Below, one piece after another: positions 16,210 to 25,066 of a DNA stretch of 64,000 nucleotides; position 1 is the first letter of the stretch; every line of letters begins with the position of its first letter. The stretch is from an uncultured Pelagibacteraceae bacterium (GTDB lineage: Bacteria; Pseudomonadota; Alphaproteobacteria; Pelagibacterales; Pelagibacteraceae). The stretch lies in contig CACGJO010000001.1 of NCBI GenBank assembly GCA_902573425.1, positions 248,001 to 312,000 of the forward strand, given 5' to 3'. The position numbers and the translations under genes were made by a program. The notes beneath the pieces were generated by a model, which saw nothing but the letters and a program-made list of their open reading frames with translations, was not told where the DNA came from and did no database searches.

Positions 16210-17022
16210 TTAAGATCTTATTTTATACCCCTTTTTATAAAGCAAATAAGACACATACCAAAGAACAATTGCTAAGATCGTTAAATATAATGATCCAACA
16301 AATATTGATCCGTCTGATTTCTCAAGGAAGCCATATCTAAATCCATCAATCATGTAAAAAAATGGATTACATTTACTTATTGTTTGAAGAAAAACTGGCA
16401 GGTTATCAATGGTATAAAAAGTTCCTGATAAAAATGACAATGGTATGATTAAGAAATTTGTTACTGTCGCCATATGATCAAATTTTTCTGCCCAAAGTCC
16501 TGCTATGACACCTACCGACCCGAGTATAAAAGATGAAATGAAAGTGTAGAAAATCACCGCAGAAAAACTTTTAATTTCTATATCAACTAAAAAATAGAAT
16601 ACAATTAGAGACACTAGTCCTATCATGAAACTTCTCGTTGTAGCCGCAAGAGCTACCGCAATAGTTACTTCAGATGGTGAGAGAGGTGCATATAAAATAT
16701 CCACAATATTTCCTTGAATTTTTCCAATCATGAAGCTTGAAGAAGAATGCGAGAAAGCTTGTTGTATTATTTGCATTGCAATCAATCCAGGCGCGAGGAA
16801 AGTTATAAATGGATAACCAAGCATATCTGATCTGCCATCTCCGATTGCAACTGCTAAAACTCCAAGGAATAACAAAGAAGATATTATTGGGGATAAAAGT
16901 GTTTGAATCCAAACTATAAGAAATCTTAAAACTTCTTTTTTATAAAGTGTCCAAAAACCTATCCAATTTATTAGGCCAAATCTTCTAGCGCCAAATTTAT
17001 ATTTTGTTCTCATTTCAACCAT
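16210..17022 (-). CDS. ABC-2 family transporter permease
   Basis: This is a 270-residue integral membrane protein with about six predicted helices and the ABC-2 signature region near the end (SFLSGTFYTIDNLPVFLQ). Members export polysaccharides, lipids or drugs together with a separate ATPase. No ABC ATPase is adjacent here, so the partner must be elsewhere and the substrate cannot be named. The ATG at 17022 is used; an in-frame ATG at 17013 is equally possible. It lies one base upstream of argD. Confidence 0.85.
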   Translation of the reverse strand: MVEMRTKYKFGARRFGLINWIGFWTLYKKEVLRFLIVWIQTLLSPIISSLLFLGVLAVAIGDGRSDMLGYPFITFLAPGLIAMQIIQQAFSHSSSSFMIGKIQGNIVDILYAPLSPSEVTIAVALAATTRSFMIGLVSLIVFYFLVDIEIKSFSAVIFYTFISSFILGSVGVIAGLWAEKFDHMATVTNFLIIPLSFLSGTFYTIDNLPVFLQTISKCNPFFYMIDGFRYGFLEKSDGSIFVGSLYLTILAIVLWYVSYLLYKKGYKIRS

Positions 17023-17157
17023 ACGTAGTCTTATAACTCCAAAAAAAAATTTCTGTGAAAAACTTTTTTTATAAACAGATTTTGAGACTTATTTGTTTCA
17101 ACACTACTAGATTTTGTAATAGCTTAAAACTATAAAACAAGATGTAGTTTTCTAAAT

Positions 17158-17658
17158 ATGAGTTATTGGGACGAAACACGCGAAGCAAAATTAAAAGAGT
17201 TATGGGAAAAAGGCCATACAGCTAGTCAGATAGCTGAAGCTTTAGGCGGAACCACTAGAAACGCAGTTATTGGTAAAGCCCATAGGTTAAAGCTTGCTGG
17301 CCGTGTTCAATCTACAAAAACGCAAAAGCAAAATAAACCTGCTACGAGTGTTCAAAGTAAAGAGGAGAGAAATATAAGTAGAAGAAGTAGGTTCAAATCC
17401 TTACTTCTTGATAAAAACTTTGAGCCAGAAAATCCAAAAAAATTGGAAGAATTAGATGATAAAAATTGTAGATGGCCCATAGGTCACCCGGATGAAGAAA
17501 ATTTCTATTTTTGTGGAAGATCACCAATTGAGGGTTTTTCATATTGCAAACTCCATGTTTTATACGCATTTCAGACCAGAGATCAAAAGGACGAATTGAT
17601 AGATAAAGAGGATGATATTCCTGACTTCATAGAGAAGAAAGTTAAAGCTTCTAAGTAA
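17158..17658 (+). CDS. gcrA: GcrA cell-cycle regulator
   Basis: GcrA is an alphaproteobacterial transcription cofactor that binds sigma-70 RNA polymerase and often GANTC-methylated promoters. The 166-residue protein opens with the conserved SYWDETREAKLKELW helix-turn-helix region (KGHTASQIAEALGGTTRNAVIGK). It ends with the sigma-interacting Cys-rich block CRWPIGHPDEENFYFCG and YCKLH. A linker with lysines and serines separates them. Whether a CcrM methylase exists in this genome cannot be seen. It is a strong marker for an alphaproteobacterial origin. Confidence 0.97.
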   Translation: MSYWDETREAKLKELWEKGHTASQIAEALGGTTRNAVIGKAHRLKLAGRVQSTKTQKQNKPATSVQSKEERNISRRSRFKSLLLDKNFEPENPKKLEELDDKNCRWPIGHPDEENFYFCGRSPIEGFSYCKLHVLYAFQTRDQKDELIDKEDDIPDFIEKKVKASK

Positions 17659-17660
17659 TC

Positions 17661-17694
17661 CTTTAATAAAACCTTAACAATACTTTAATATAAT
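17661..17694 (+). promoter_or_regulatory. Pho-box-like array and -10 box before the arsenate genes
   Basis: Three 7-mers, CTTTAAT (17661), CCTTAAC (17672) and CTTTAAT (17683), repeat with an exact 11-base period, the spacing of PhoB half sites. A TATAAT (17689-17694) starts 10 bases after the second repeat, the layout expected for PhoB-activated promoters. AGGAG lies 7 bases before the next ATG. The half sites resemble those upstream of pstC, pstS and plcP in this window. Confidence 0.6.
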
Positions 17695-17710
17695 AATTAG
17701 GAGAAAAAAT

Positions 17711-17938
17711 ATGAATGAAATTACTATAAAATATCTTAAATGGACAAGTACGTTTTTAACCTTGTTTGGAATATTAGCATTCTATTTAGATTACTATCCT
17801 TACAGCATGATACCTCACGGACTTGGTATTATTGGATGGACAGTTGTAGGAACCATAACAAAGGATAAACCGCTACTTACAAACTTTGCATTGCAAATAC
17901 CTATAATGTTTGCGGGTATAATAAAATATTCGATATAG
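17711..17938 (+). CDS. Small membrane protein of unknown function, first gene of the arsenate unit
   Basis: This 75-residue protein has about three hydrophobic segments (residues ~10-26, ~33-48, ~58-73) and I do not recognise its family. It has a good ribosome-binding site (AGGAG). It sits between a Pho-box-like promoter and arsC, with only four bases before arsC, so it is most likely co-expressed with arsenate detoxification. A role as a small transporter accessory or channel partner is possible but not shown. The coding call rests on the ribosome-binding site, the tight spacing and the clean membrane pattern. Confidence 0.75.
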   Translation: MNEITIKYLKWTSTFLTLFGILAFYLDYYPYSMIPHGLGIIGWTVVGTITKDKPLLTNFALQIPIMFAGIIKYSI

Positions 17939-17942
17939 ATTT

Positions 17943-18377
17943 ATGAGGAATATTTTGTTTGTTTGCACAGGCAATTCAGCAAGAAGTATTCTTGCAGAAG
18001 CTTTGGTCAATAAAAATTATAGTTTAAAATTTAAAGCTTTTAGCGCAGGTAGCAATCCTACAGGGAAAATAAACCCTAATATAAAAAAATATTTAGAAAA
18101 AAAAAATTTCGATATATCAAATTATTCTTCAAAGAATTTTGACCAGTTTTTAAAAAATAAAATAAAAATTCATCAAGTTATAACAGTTTGTAACAATGCC
18201 CATAATGAGGTCTGTCCGGTCTGGCCTGAAAAAAAAGATATAATTCATTGGGATATTGAAGACCCAGTTGAAAAAATTAAATCTGCTACTTCTGATACAG
18301 AGATTGAAAAAGTAATTGATGAAACTTATGAAATATTATCTAATAAGATTAAAGAATGGGTCGCAAATGAAGAATAA
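17943..18377 (+). CDS. arsC: Arsenate reductase, low-molecular-weight phosphatase type
   Basis: ArsC reduces arsenate to arsenite using a redox cysteine cascade. The 144-residue protein has the P-loop CTGNSARS (Cys about 8) and the second-cysteine segment CNNAHNEVCPVWP (about residues 83-95), followed by HWDIEDP. These are typical of the thioredoxin-linked ArsC family rather than the glutaredoxin type. The next gene, an aquaporin, overlaps its end by 11 bases and is a plausible arsenite exit route. A small membrane gene and a Pho-box-like promoter lie upstream, linking it to phosphate stress, when arsenate enters by phosphate transport. Confidence 0.93.
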   Translation: MRNILFVCTGNSARSILAEALVNKNYSLKFKAFSAGSNPTGKINPNIKKYLEKKNFDISNYSSKNFDQFLKNKIKIHQVITVCNNAHNEVCPVWPEKKDIIHWDIEDPVEKIKSATSDTEIEKVIDETYEILSNKIKEWVANEE

Positions 18378-19011
18378 AATATTTGTTGGTGAATTTATAG
18401 GAAGTGCCTTGTTGGTGATGGCAATAGTAGGCTCGGGTATTATGGCAGAGAGTCTTACAAATGATACTGCTGTGATGTTGTTAGCTAATGCAGTTGCAAC
18501 CGGTGCGGCTTTATATTTTTTGATTGTATCAATATCTGATATTTCAGGAGCACACTTTAATCCTTTTGTAACTCTTGCAATGTACCTCTCAAAAAGAATT
18601 AAATCCCAACTGCTACCAGTTTATTTTACTGCACAAATTTTAGGTTGTTTAACTGGTGTAATGTTAGCAAATTTTTTCTTTGATTATTCCTTAATCGAAT
18701 TATCTTCTAAAAGTAGATCTGGAATAAATGTTTTTGTATCAGAAATAATAGCAACTTTTGGATTAATTTTTATAATATTTCGAACAATAAAAGGAGGTAA
18801 AGTCCTTGTAGCTACATCAGTAGCAACTTTTATTACCGCAGGTTATTGGTTTACATCATCTACTTCATTTGCAAATCCTGCGGTTGCGATAGCGCGAACT
18901 TTTACCAATACTTTTACTGGAATAAATTATCTTAATACACCGTTTTTTATAATTGCTGAGTTAATCGGTACTATACTTGCAATATATATTTTGAGGAAAT
19001 TAAAGAACTAA
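18367..19011 (+). CDS. aqpS: MIP/aquaglyceroporin family channel (AqpS-like)
   Basis: This 214-residue channel of the major intrinsic protein family has the two half-helix motifs HFNPFVTLAM (NPF in place of NPA, about residue 60) and FANPAVAIAR (about 178), and six hydrophobic helices. The start at 18367 is chosen because the family N-terminus (KIFVGEFIGSALLVM) begins there; it lies inside the last codons of arsC. Aquaglyceroporins beside ArsC conduct arsenite out of the cell in some bacteria, which fits this context. Water or glycerol flux is the alternative. The stop shares the tetramer CTAA with the convergent phoB stop. Confidence 0.9.
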   Translation: MKNKIFVGEFIGSALLVMAIVGSGIMAESLTNDTAVMLLANAVATGAALYFLIVSISDISGAHFNPFVTLAMYLSKRIKSQLLPVYFTAQILGCLTGVMLANFFFDYSLIELSSKSRSGINVFVSEIIATFGLIFIIFRTIKGGKVLVATSVATFITAGYWFTSSTSFANPAVAIARTFTNTFTGINYLNTPFFIIAELIGTILAIYILRKLKN

Positions 19012-19691
19012 TTGTCTAAAGAATAACCGGCTGCCCTTACAGTTCTTATTAAATCTTTTGTACCTTCAAGATTAATCGCTTGTCTAAGTCTTCTTATGTG
19101 AACATCAACTGTTCTGCTTGTAACGTTAATATTATCCCCCCAAACATTGGTTAACAATTGTTCTCTGGAATAAACTCTTTTTGGGTTCTTAATAAAAAAG
19201 TCTATAAGTTTGTACTCTATTGGTCCTAAATCTATTTGTTTATTTCCTCTATAAACTTTTCTTGTAATTCTATCTATTTTTAAATTGTCGAATGTAATTA
19301 CATCCTGCGCGACTGATGGTTTTGATCTTCTCAGCAAAGCTTTTATTCTTGCTAATAGTTCAGGGAAACTAAAAGGTTTAGTAATATAATCGTCAGCACC
19401 AATATTCAGTGCTTTGACTTTATCTTCTTCTTCACCTTTTGCTGTAAGCATTATAATAGGAATATTTTTATATTTTTCATTTTTCTTAAGTAGCTTACAA
19501 ATTTCGACTCCGGATAAATCAGGCAACATCCAGTCCATCAAAACTAAATCTGGATTTGTATCTTTAATTGCTTTGAAACCATCTTCTCCATTAGTTGAAG
19601 AGTTTACTTTAAAACCTTCTTTGCTTAAGTTGTATTCTACAAGTGTTACTATTGATTGTTCGTCTTCAACTATATGAATATTTGCATTCAT
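19008..19691 (-). CDS. phoB: Phosphate regulon response regulator PhoB
   Basis: PhoB is a two-component response regulator with an N-terminal receiver domain (phosphoacceptor Asp in LVLMDWMLPD, about residue 55; Lys in ITKPFSFPELLARI) and a winged-helix DNA-binding domain (TSRTVDVHIRRLR recognition helix). Its length (227) is normal. It is the last gene of the pst-phoU set, with a 4-base overlap to phoU. It would bind the 11-base-period arrays seen upstream of pstS, pstC, plcP and the arsenate unit. The end overlaps convergent aqpS by four bases. Confidence 0.96.
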   Translation of the reverse strand: MNANIHIVEDEQSIVTLVEYNLSKEGFKVNSSTNGEDGFKAIKDTNPDLVLMDWMLPDLSGVEICKLLKKNEKYKNIPIIMLTAKGEEEDKVKALNIGADDYITKPFSFPELLARIKALLRRSKPSVAQDVITFDNLKIDRITRKVYRGNKQIDLGPIEYKLIDFFIKNPKRVYSREQLLTNVWGDNINVTSRTVDVHIRRLRQAINLEGTKDLIRTVRAAGYSLDN

Positions 19692-20389
19692 TTATCTTTT
19701 ACAAATTCTTTTCCTTTTGGCCTTGCGCCTTCTAAATATTCACCCTCAATCAAATAATAAAGTGACTCAGCTATATTTGTAACGTGATCACCAGCCCTCT
19801 CAATATTTTTAGTAACAAAGAGTAAATGTGTAGCTAATTCTAAATTTTTTTTATTTTTTCCTAAAAAGTTTGCTACCTCATTCATGGCAATATGAGTTAA
19901 ATCATCTACTTGTTCATCATTTCTCCATACGTCAACGGCCTTATCTTTAGATTTTGTTATATAAGCATCTAAAACATTATTGAGCTGTTTTTGTACAAGT
20001 TCACCTAATCTTTTTAAACTGCCAGTTAATTCTTGCGGTAGATCTATAGGAAGTGGCTCAATTTTTTTGGCAACGCTTTTAGCTAAATCTCCGATCCTTT
20101 CTAAATCATGAGATATTTTAAGTGAGGATATAGTTGTTCTCAAATCAATAGCCATGGGTGCTCTTTTAACTAAAACAGTTGAAATTTGGTCATCTATTTT
20201 TGCTCGAAGCTCATTTATTTGAACATCATTTTTTATGATATTTTCCGCCGCCTCTTTATCAATTTTTACAATTGCTTGAATAGTATCTGACAATTGACTT
20301 TCGGTTAGACTTCCCATTTTCACAAGATCATCGTTTAAACTTTGCATCTCTTCTTCGTAAGATTTTACTATTCTTTTTTCTTCAGACAT
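19688..20389 (-). CDS. phoU: Phosphate signalling protein PhoU
   Basis: PhoU is a peripheral helical protein that couples Pst transporter state to PhoR. The 233-residue sequence has the two PhoU three-helix repeats, with acidic metal-binding motifs in each half (HDLERIGDLAKS about residue 93 and KNIERAGDHVTN about 192). It lies exactly between pstB (0-base gap) and phoB (4-base overlap). No unusual features. Confidence 0.96.
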   Translation of the reverse strand: MSEEKRIVKSYEEEMQSLNDDLVKMGSLTESQLSDTIQAIVKIDKEAAENIIKNDVQINELRAKIDDQISTVLVKRAPMAIDLRTTISSLKISHDLERIGDLAKSVAKKIEPLPIDLPQELTGSLKRLGELVQKQLNNVLDAYITKSKDKAVDVWRNDEQVDDLTHIAMNEVANFLGKNKKNLELATHLLFVTKNIERAGDHVTNIAESLYYLIEGEYLEGARPKGKEFVKDK

Positions 20390-21157
20390 CTAACCAAACC
20401 TTCCTGTAATATAATCTTGTGTCATCTTGTTATTAGGATTTTTGAACATCTTATCAGTAGTATCGACTTCAATCAAATTGCCTAAATGAAAAAAGCCAGT
20501 TCTTTGTGAGACCCTTACTGCTTGAGCCATAGAGTGAGTTACGATTACTATGGTAAAAGTTTTTTTAAGCTCCTCCATAAGTTCTTCTATTTTTGCTGTA
20601 GCAATTGGATCTAATGCAGAACATGGTTCATCCATTAGAATTACTTCTGGATTAACAGATATAGCACGGGCGATGCAAAGTCTCTGTTGTTGTCCTCCTG
20701 ATAAAGAAGTGCCTGGTTCATCTAAACGATCTTTAACCTCTTCCCAAAGTGCAGATTTTTTTAAACTTGTTTGAACAATCTGATCCAATTTATCTTTATG
20801 ATCAGCTAAACCATGAATTTGTGGACCATAAGCTACATTATCATAAATACTTTTTGGAAAAGGATTTGGCTTTTGGAAAACCATACCTATTCTTTCCCTT
20901 AGTCTTACTACATCAATTTGTTTATTATTTATTTCTTGTCCATCAATTTTTATTGAACCAGAAATTTTGCATGTTTCAATTACGTCGTTCATTCTATTAA
21001 TACATCTTATATATGTTGATTTACCACAACCCGAAGGTCCTATTAAGGCAGTAACTTCTCTATTATAAATTTCTAAATTAACATTTTTTAGCGCTTGTTT
21101 TTGCCCATAAAAAACATTTAATTTTTCAGTTTTTATTTTAACTTTATTATTTGTCAT
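20390..21157 (-). CDS. pstB: Phosphate ABC transporter ATP-binding protein PstB
   Basis: This ATPase of the high-affinity phosphate importer has Walker [13 protein letters not shown] (about residue 38), the Q loop VFQKPNPFP, the signature [14 protein letters not shown] and Walker [14 protein letters not shown] chose the ATG at 21157, which overlaps the pstA stop as ATGA; an ATG two codons upstream is possible. The length (255) is typical. It is part of the order pstS-pstC-pstA-pstB-phoU-phoB. Confidence 0.97.
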   Translation of the reverse strand: MTNNKVKIKTEKLNVFYGQKQALKNVNLEIYNREVTALIGPSGCGKSTYIRCINRMNDVIETCKISGSIKIDGQEINNKQIDVVRLRERIGMVFQKPNPFPKSIYDNVAYGPQIHGLADHKDKLDQIVQTSLKKSALWEEVKDRLDEPGTSLSGGQQQRLCIARAISVNPEVILMDEPCSALDPIATAKIEELMEELKKTFTIVIVTHSMAQAVRVSQRTGFFHLGNLIEVDTTDKMFKNPNNKMTQDYITGRFG

Positions 21158-22416
21158 GACCATCTTCTTTCAAATTTTTGTCTTAAATATACTGCAAAAG
21201 CATTCATTGTAATTAAAAATGTAAGCAAAATCATTATTGTTGCCGAAGTTTTTTCAACAAAACCTCTTTCTGCTTGTTCTGACCAAAGATAGACCTGAAC
21301 GGGTAATGATGCTGAGGGATCAACGGGACTAGAAGGTAAGTCCACAACAAATGCGACCATTCCAATTAAAATTAAAGGAGCAGTTTCACCTAAAGCTTGA
21401 GCTAAACCTATTATTGTTCCTGAAAGTGTTCCTGGAATAGCAAGCGGAACAACATGGTGTGTAACTGATTGAACTTTAGATGCACCAACAGCTAAAGCAC
21501 CTTCTCTAATAGATGGTGGCACTGCTTTTAAAGATGCTCTGCAAGGAATAATTATTCTAGGCAAAGTCATTAAAGCTAGAGTAATACCTGCAACTAACGG
21601 TGTTGAACGAGGGAAATCAAAAGTACCTAGTAAAATACCCAATCCAAGTAATCCAAAGACAATAGATGGGACTGCTGCAAGATTATTTATATTGATTTCA
21701 ATAAAATCTGTTATTCGATTTTTAGGTGCAAATTCTTCTAAGTAAATAGATGCAAGTATCGCAATAGGAAATGATAAAAGCAAAGTTACTATGATTGTAA
21801 AAAACGAACCTAACAATGAACCTCCGACACCTGCTAATTCTGGATCTCTAGAGTCGCCGTTTGTAAATAAAAATGTATTAAAAGTTTTTTGAATTTTATT
21901 ATCCTCAACAAGTTTGTCATAAATCAAAAGCTGAAAGTCAGAGATTCTTCTCCTCTCTTCGGGTAAGTGCCTTGGATAATTTCCCTTGTTTAATTGATCT
22001 ATATCATCTGAAGCTGTGAGTTCGATTATAGCTGTTTTATTTAAAAATCCTTTATTTTCGATAATGAAATTCTTTATTTCAATTTCATAATCAGGGCTAA
22101 ATATTCTTATCAAGTCCTTTTCTTCTTTAAGCCCATTTGTTTTGTAAACATTTAACAAGCTTTCAATGGATAAATCATAAAAGTCTGTGTCTTGAATCTC
22201 TTTATTTGTTGGGTTGTTTTTAAGTTCAAGTTTTTCTGTATTGAAATCTACCTCTACAGATATTGTTGTTCTAGAAAATGCACCTTTTCCTTTTGAGAAA
22301 ATAACATTTACTAAAAAGAGAACAAATAAGATTGCTAAAATTACAGAGGTAAGACCATAAAATTTAAATCTTTTTTCAGCTCTGTATCTTTTTTTTAATA
22401 ATTCTTCTTTACTCAT
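21154..22416 (-). CDS. pstA: Phosphate ABC transporter permease PstA (long form)
   Basis: PstA is a transmembrane subunit of the phosphate importer. At about 420 residues it is the long form with a large extracytoplasmic segment between the first helix and the permease domain. The start at 22416 has AGGGA upstream and overlaps the pstC stop by eight bases, so it is preferred over an ATG eight codons earlier. The EAA-like loop [20 protein letters not shown] marks the ATPase contact. Its neighbours are pstC before and pstB after. Confidence 0.95.
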   Translation of the reverse strand: MSKEELLKKRYRAEKRFKFYGLTSVILAILFVLFLVNVIFSKGKGAFSRTTISVEVDFNTEKLELKNNPTNKEIQDTDFYDLSIESLLNVYKTNGLKEEKDLIRIFSPDYEIEIKNFIIENKGFLNKTAIIELTASDDIDQLNKGNYPRHLPEERRRISDFQLLIYDKLVEDNKIQKTFNTFLFTNGDSRDPELAGVGGSLLGSFFTIIVTLLLSFPIAILASIYLEEFAPKNRITDFIEININNLAAVPSIVFGLLGLGILLGTFDFPRSTPLVAGITLALMTLPRIIIPCRASLKAVPPSIREGALAVGASKVQSVTHHVVPLAIPGTLSGTIIGLAQALGETAPLILIGMVAFVVDLPSSPVDPSASLPVQVYLWSEQAERGFVEKTSATIMILLTFLITMNAFAVYLRQKFERRWS

Positions 22417-23812
22417 ATTTTTCCCTATATTTTTTAACAAACCTTAGAGCAATGTAGTTTAGAATTAATGTTGCAAAAAATAGTGTTAAACCTAAAGCAA
22501 AAGCAGATTGTGTTTTTGGACTATCAAACTCTTGGTCTCCAATTAAAATCATAACTATTTGTGTGGTAATCGTTGTGGTCGACTCTAAAGGATTGATTGT
22601 AAGTCTTGCTGCTAGTCCAGCTGCCATAACTACGATCATTGTCTCGCCAATTGCTCTTGATACAGCGAGTAAAACCGAACCTACAATTCCTGGTAACGCG
22701 GCAGGTATAACTACTTTTTTTATTGTCTCTGACTTAGTTGCACCAACTGCGTAAGAGCCATCTCTCAAAGATTGAGGTACTGCATTTATTACATCATCTG
22801 ATAAAGAGGAAACGTACGGAATTATCATTACACCCATTACTAAACCAGCCGCTAAAGCACTTTCAGAAGATACTTCGAGACCAAACCTTTCGCCGAATTC
22901 CCTGAAGAAAGGACCAACGGTTAATGCAGCAAAGAATCCGTAAACTACGGTAGGTATTCCAGCTAATATTTCTATGATTGGTTTAGAATATTTTCTAACT
23001 TTTTTACTTGCATATTCTGCTAAATATATTCCTGAAAAAAGACCTATCGGAACAGCAACTATCATTGCAATAAAAGCTATAAATGCTGTACCAGCAAATA
23101 AGGGTACTGATCCAAAGGCATCTTTAAGTTCATTATATTCTTCTGGAGTAATAGTAGAGGCATCCCTAACAAACGCTCTTTGTGGGCTCCATGAAGTTCC
23201 AAACAAAAAGTCGAATATATTAATTGTGGTAAAAAATTTAATACTCTCAAATAAAAGTGAAAAAATAATACCAATTGTCGTAAGTATTGCGACTAAAGAA
23301 CATGTAAAAAGGACTGCTTTAAAAATTTTTTCAACATCTTCTCTAGCTTTATTATTATTTATTAATTTCTTATAAGAATAAAGGGTAGTAACTATCACAA
23401 TACTAATGAGGATCACTATTTTCGAGCCCTCAGCGATAGATAAAAAAGATTTATAATTTTCGGCTCCTCGTCTAATTTCCTCTGAAAGAGTTCCAGTAAA
23501 ATTACCTAAGTAAAGCGCCTTTATTTGCTGATAAATTAGATTTAATTCGTCAGAATTAAATTCTTTTAAATTACTTGAGGTAATATTGTTAATTATAAAA
23601 GCCTTAATTATTGTGGGTTCAAATACTGTCCAAAATGCTAAAATTAATACAGCTGGAATTGCACACCATAGGGCTAAATAATAGCCATAGTAATCAGGCA
23701 AAGCATTCATTCTAATTTTGTTTGCTGCTGTAATATTTATGATCTTTTTTCTACCGAAAAAAAAACAGGAAGTACTAAATAAAACTATAAGTAAAAGAAT
23801 TGCTAAATTCAT
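22409..23812 (-). CDS. pstC: Phosphate ABC transporter permease PstC (long form)
   Basis: PstC is the second permease subunit. The 467-residue protein has extra N-terminal membrane segments before the permease core, as in other long alphaproteobacterial PstC proteins. The core loop YAVGATKSETIKKVVIPAALPG contacts PstB. The start codon lies only 14 bases after a three-unit Pho-box-like array. This means either an almost leaderless message or that transcription from pstS matters; an internal ATG at residue 35 (MNALPDYYG) is a second possible start. A strong terminator lies between pstS and this gene. Confidence 0.93.
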   Translation of the reverse strand: MNLAILLLIVLFSTSCFFFGRKKIINITAANKIRMNALPDYYGYYLALWCAIPAVLILAFWTVFEPTIIKAFIINNITSSNLKEFNSDELNLIYQQIKALYLGNFTGTLSEEIRRGAENYKSFLSIAEGSKIVILISIVIVTTLYSYKKLINNNKAREDVEKIFKAVLFTCSLVAILTTIGIIFSLLFESIKFFTTINIFDFLFGTSWSPQRAFVRDASTITPEEYNELKDAFGSVPLFAGTAFIAFIAMIVAVPIGLFSGIYLAEYASKKVRKYSKPIIEILAGIPTVVYGFFAALTVGPFFREFGERFGLEVSSESALAAGLVMGVMIIPYVSSLSDDVINAVPQSLRDGSYAVGATKSETIKKVVIPAALPGIVGSVLLAVSRAIGETMIVVMAAGLAARLTINPLESTTTITTQIVMILIGDQEFDSPKTQSAFALGLTLFFATLILNYIALRFVKKYREKYE

Positions 23813-23826
23813 CGCAGAAAGACGGT

Positions 23827-23855
23827 ATTACAAAACTGTTACAATTTTATTACAA
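23827..23855 (-). promoter_or_regulatory. Three-unit Pho-box-like array upstream of pstC
   Basis: On the minus strand TTGTAAT (23849-23855), TTGTAAC (23838-23844) and TTGTAAT (23827-23833) repeat with an exact 11-base period. This matches the direct-repeat geometry of PhoB sites. It lies after the pstS terminator, so pstCAB-phoUB may have its own phosphate-controlled promoter. Confidence 0.75.
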
Positions 23856-23887
23856 AACAAAACTTTGAATTGAATTTATGAGTAAAT

Positions 23888-23918
23888 AAAAAAGGCCAGG
23901 GAAAACCTGGCCTTTTTT
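23888..23918 (-). terminator. Strong terminator between pstS and pstC
   Basis: A 13-bp stem (AAAAAAGGCCAGG with CCTGGCCTTTTTT) has a 5-base loop and ends in Ts in either direction. It lies 10 bases after the pstS stop. It would let pstS be made in excess over the transporter genes, which is the usual stoichiometry for a binding protein. Confidence 0.93.
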
Positions 23919-23928
23919 GAGGGAACAA

Positions 23929-24954
23929 TTACTTAATTTTAATTGTTGTAAGATCCGTTGCAGCGGTTCTTACTGTTTTGTATTTGTCTGAAGCCAAAGG
24001 TACTAGGCCAATATCTGTTAAATATCCTCTAGATCCCATTGATTTTTTAGAAGTAAATTCCTTCATAAATTCTTGTATGCCCGGAACAACTCCAATATGT
24101 GCTTTTTTCACATAGAAAAACAATGGTCTAGCTATTGGGTAAGAGTAATCCTGTATACCTTCTAAGCTTGGTTGAACTCCATTGATACCTGCAGCTTTAA
24201 TTTTGTCTTTGTTAGCTACTAAATAGCTGTAACCAAAAAAACCAAAAGCTGACGGGTTTGCAGCAAGTTTTTGTACAATAAGTGTATCGTTTTCACCTGC
24301 TTCAACTGCGTAACCATCTTCTCTCATTTTAGCGCATTCTTTTTTAGCTTTTTTTCCATCAGCTTCGTAAAGAGATTTTGCTGTTTTTGTGCATCCTTTA
24401 CCCATGACTAATGAATTCCAAGCATCTCTAGTTCCAGATGTTGGCGGTGCTATTAAGATTTCAATTTTTTCAGATGGTAGACCTTTGTCAATATCGCTCC
24501 ATTTTTTATATGGATTTTCAACTAATTTACCGTCTATATCTACTTTAGCAGCTAAAGCTCTCCAAAGTTGCTCTTTTGTAAAATTAGCGTCTTTTGCTTT
24601 GACTGAATGAGAGAAAGTTATCCCGTCATTTCCTACAACTATTTCGACGATATCTTTAACTCCATTTTTTTCACACAATGCTTTTTCTTTTGATTTAATA
24701 GCTCTTGAAGCATTTGTGATATCTGGATGTCCAGTTCCTACACCAGCGCAGAATAATTTCATTCCACCACCAGTTCCAGTACTTTCAATAACTGGAGTTT
24801 TAAATTTACCACCCTTTCCGAATTTCTCAGCAACAACTGTTGCGTACGGATAAACTGTAGATGAACCTACAATTTTGATTTGATCTCTTGCTTGAGCTGT
24901 TGATGTAAAAATCATAGCAGCAAAAGCTAAAAGAATTATTTTTATTTTTTTCAT
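23929..24954 (-). CDS. pstS: Phosphate-binding protein PstS
   Basis: PstS is the periplasmic high-affinity phosphate receptor. The 341-residue protein has a signal peptide ending STAQA at about residue 22, the phosphate-loop IVGSSTVYPYA, ESTGTGGGMKLF and the APPTSGTRDAWNSL segment. The start at 24954 has AAGGA upstream and gives a proper signal peptide; a start eight codons earlier is less likely. It is flanked by an upstream three-unit Pho-box-like array and a downstream terminator. It is probably one of the most abundant proteins under phosphate limitation. Confidence 0.96.
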   Translation of the reverse strand: MKKIKIILLAFAAMIFTSTAQARDQIKIVGSSTVYPYATVVAEKFGKGGKFKTPVIESTGTGGGMKLFCAGVGTGHPDITNASRAIKSKEKALCEKNGVKDIVEIVVGNDGITFSHSVKAKDANFTKEQLWRALAAKVDIDGKLVENPYKKWSDIDKGLPSEKIEILIAPPTSGTRDAWNSLVMGKGCTKTAKSLYEADGKKAKKECAKMREDGYAVEAGENDTLIVQKLAANPSAFGFFGYSYLVANKDKIKAAGINGVQPSLEGIQDYSYPIARPLFFYVKKAHIGVVPGIQEFMKEFTSKKSMGSRGYLTDIGLVPLASDKYKTVRTAATDLTTIKIK

Positions 24955-25011
24955 ATTTTTTCCTTTTTTATTGTTCACATGGTCAATCTATTAAAAAAGG
25001 ATTTAAAAATT

Positions 25012-25040
25012 GTTTCAGGAATATGAAAGTTTTGTTACAA
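25012..25040 (-). promoter_or_regulatory. Three-unit Pho-box-like array upstream of pstS
   Basis: On the minus strand TTGTAAC (25034-25040), CTTTCAT (25023-25029) and CTGAAAC (25012-25018) lie exactly 11 bases apart. The first two units match the known PhoB half-site pattern best. A TTAAAT at 25001-25006 is a possible -10 box. It sits in the 112-base gap between phoR and pstS. Confidence 0.65.
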
Positions 25041-25066
25041 GACTAACTTTTTAGTTGTGTGAGTAT

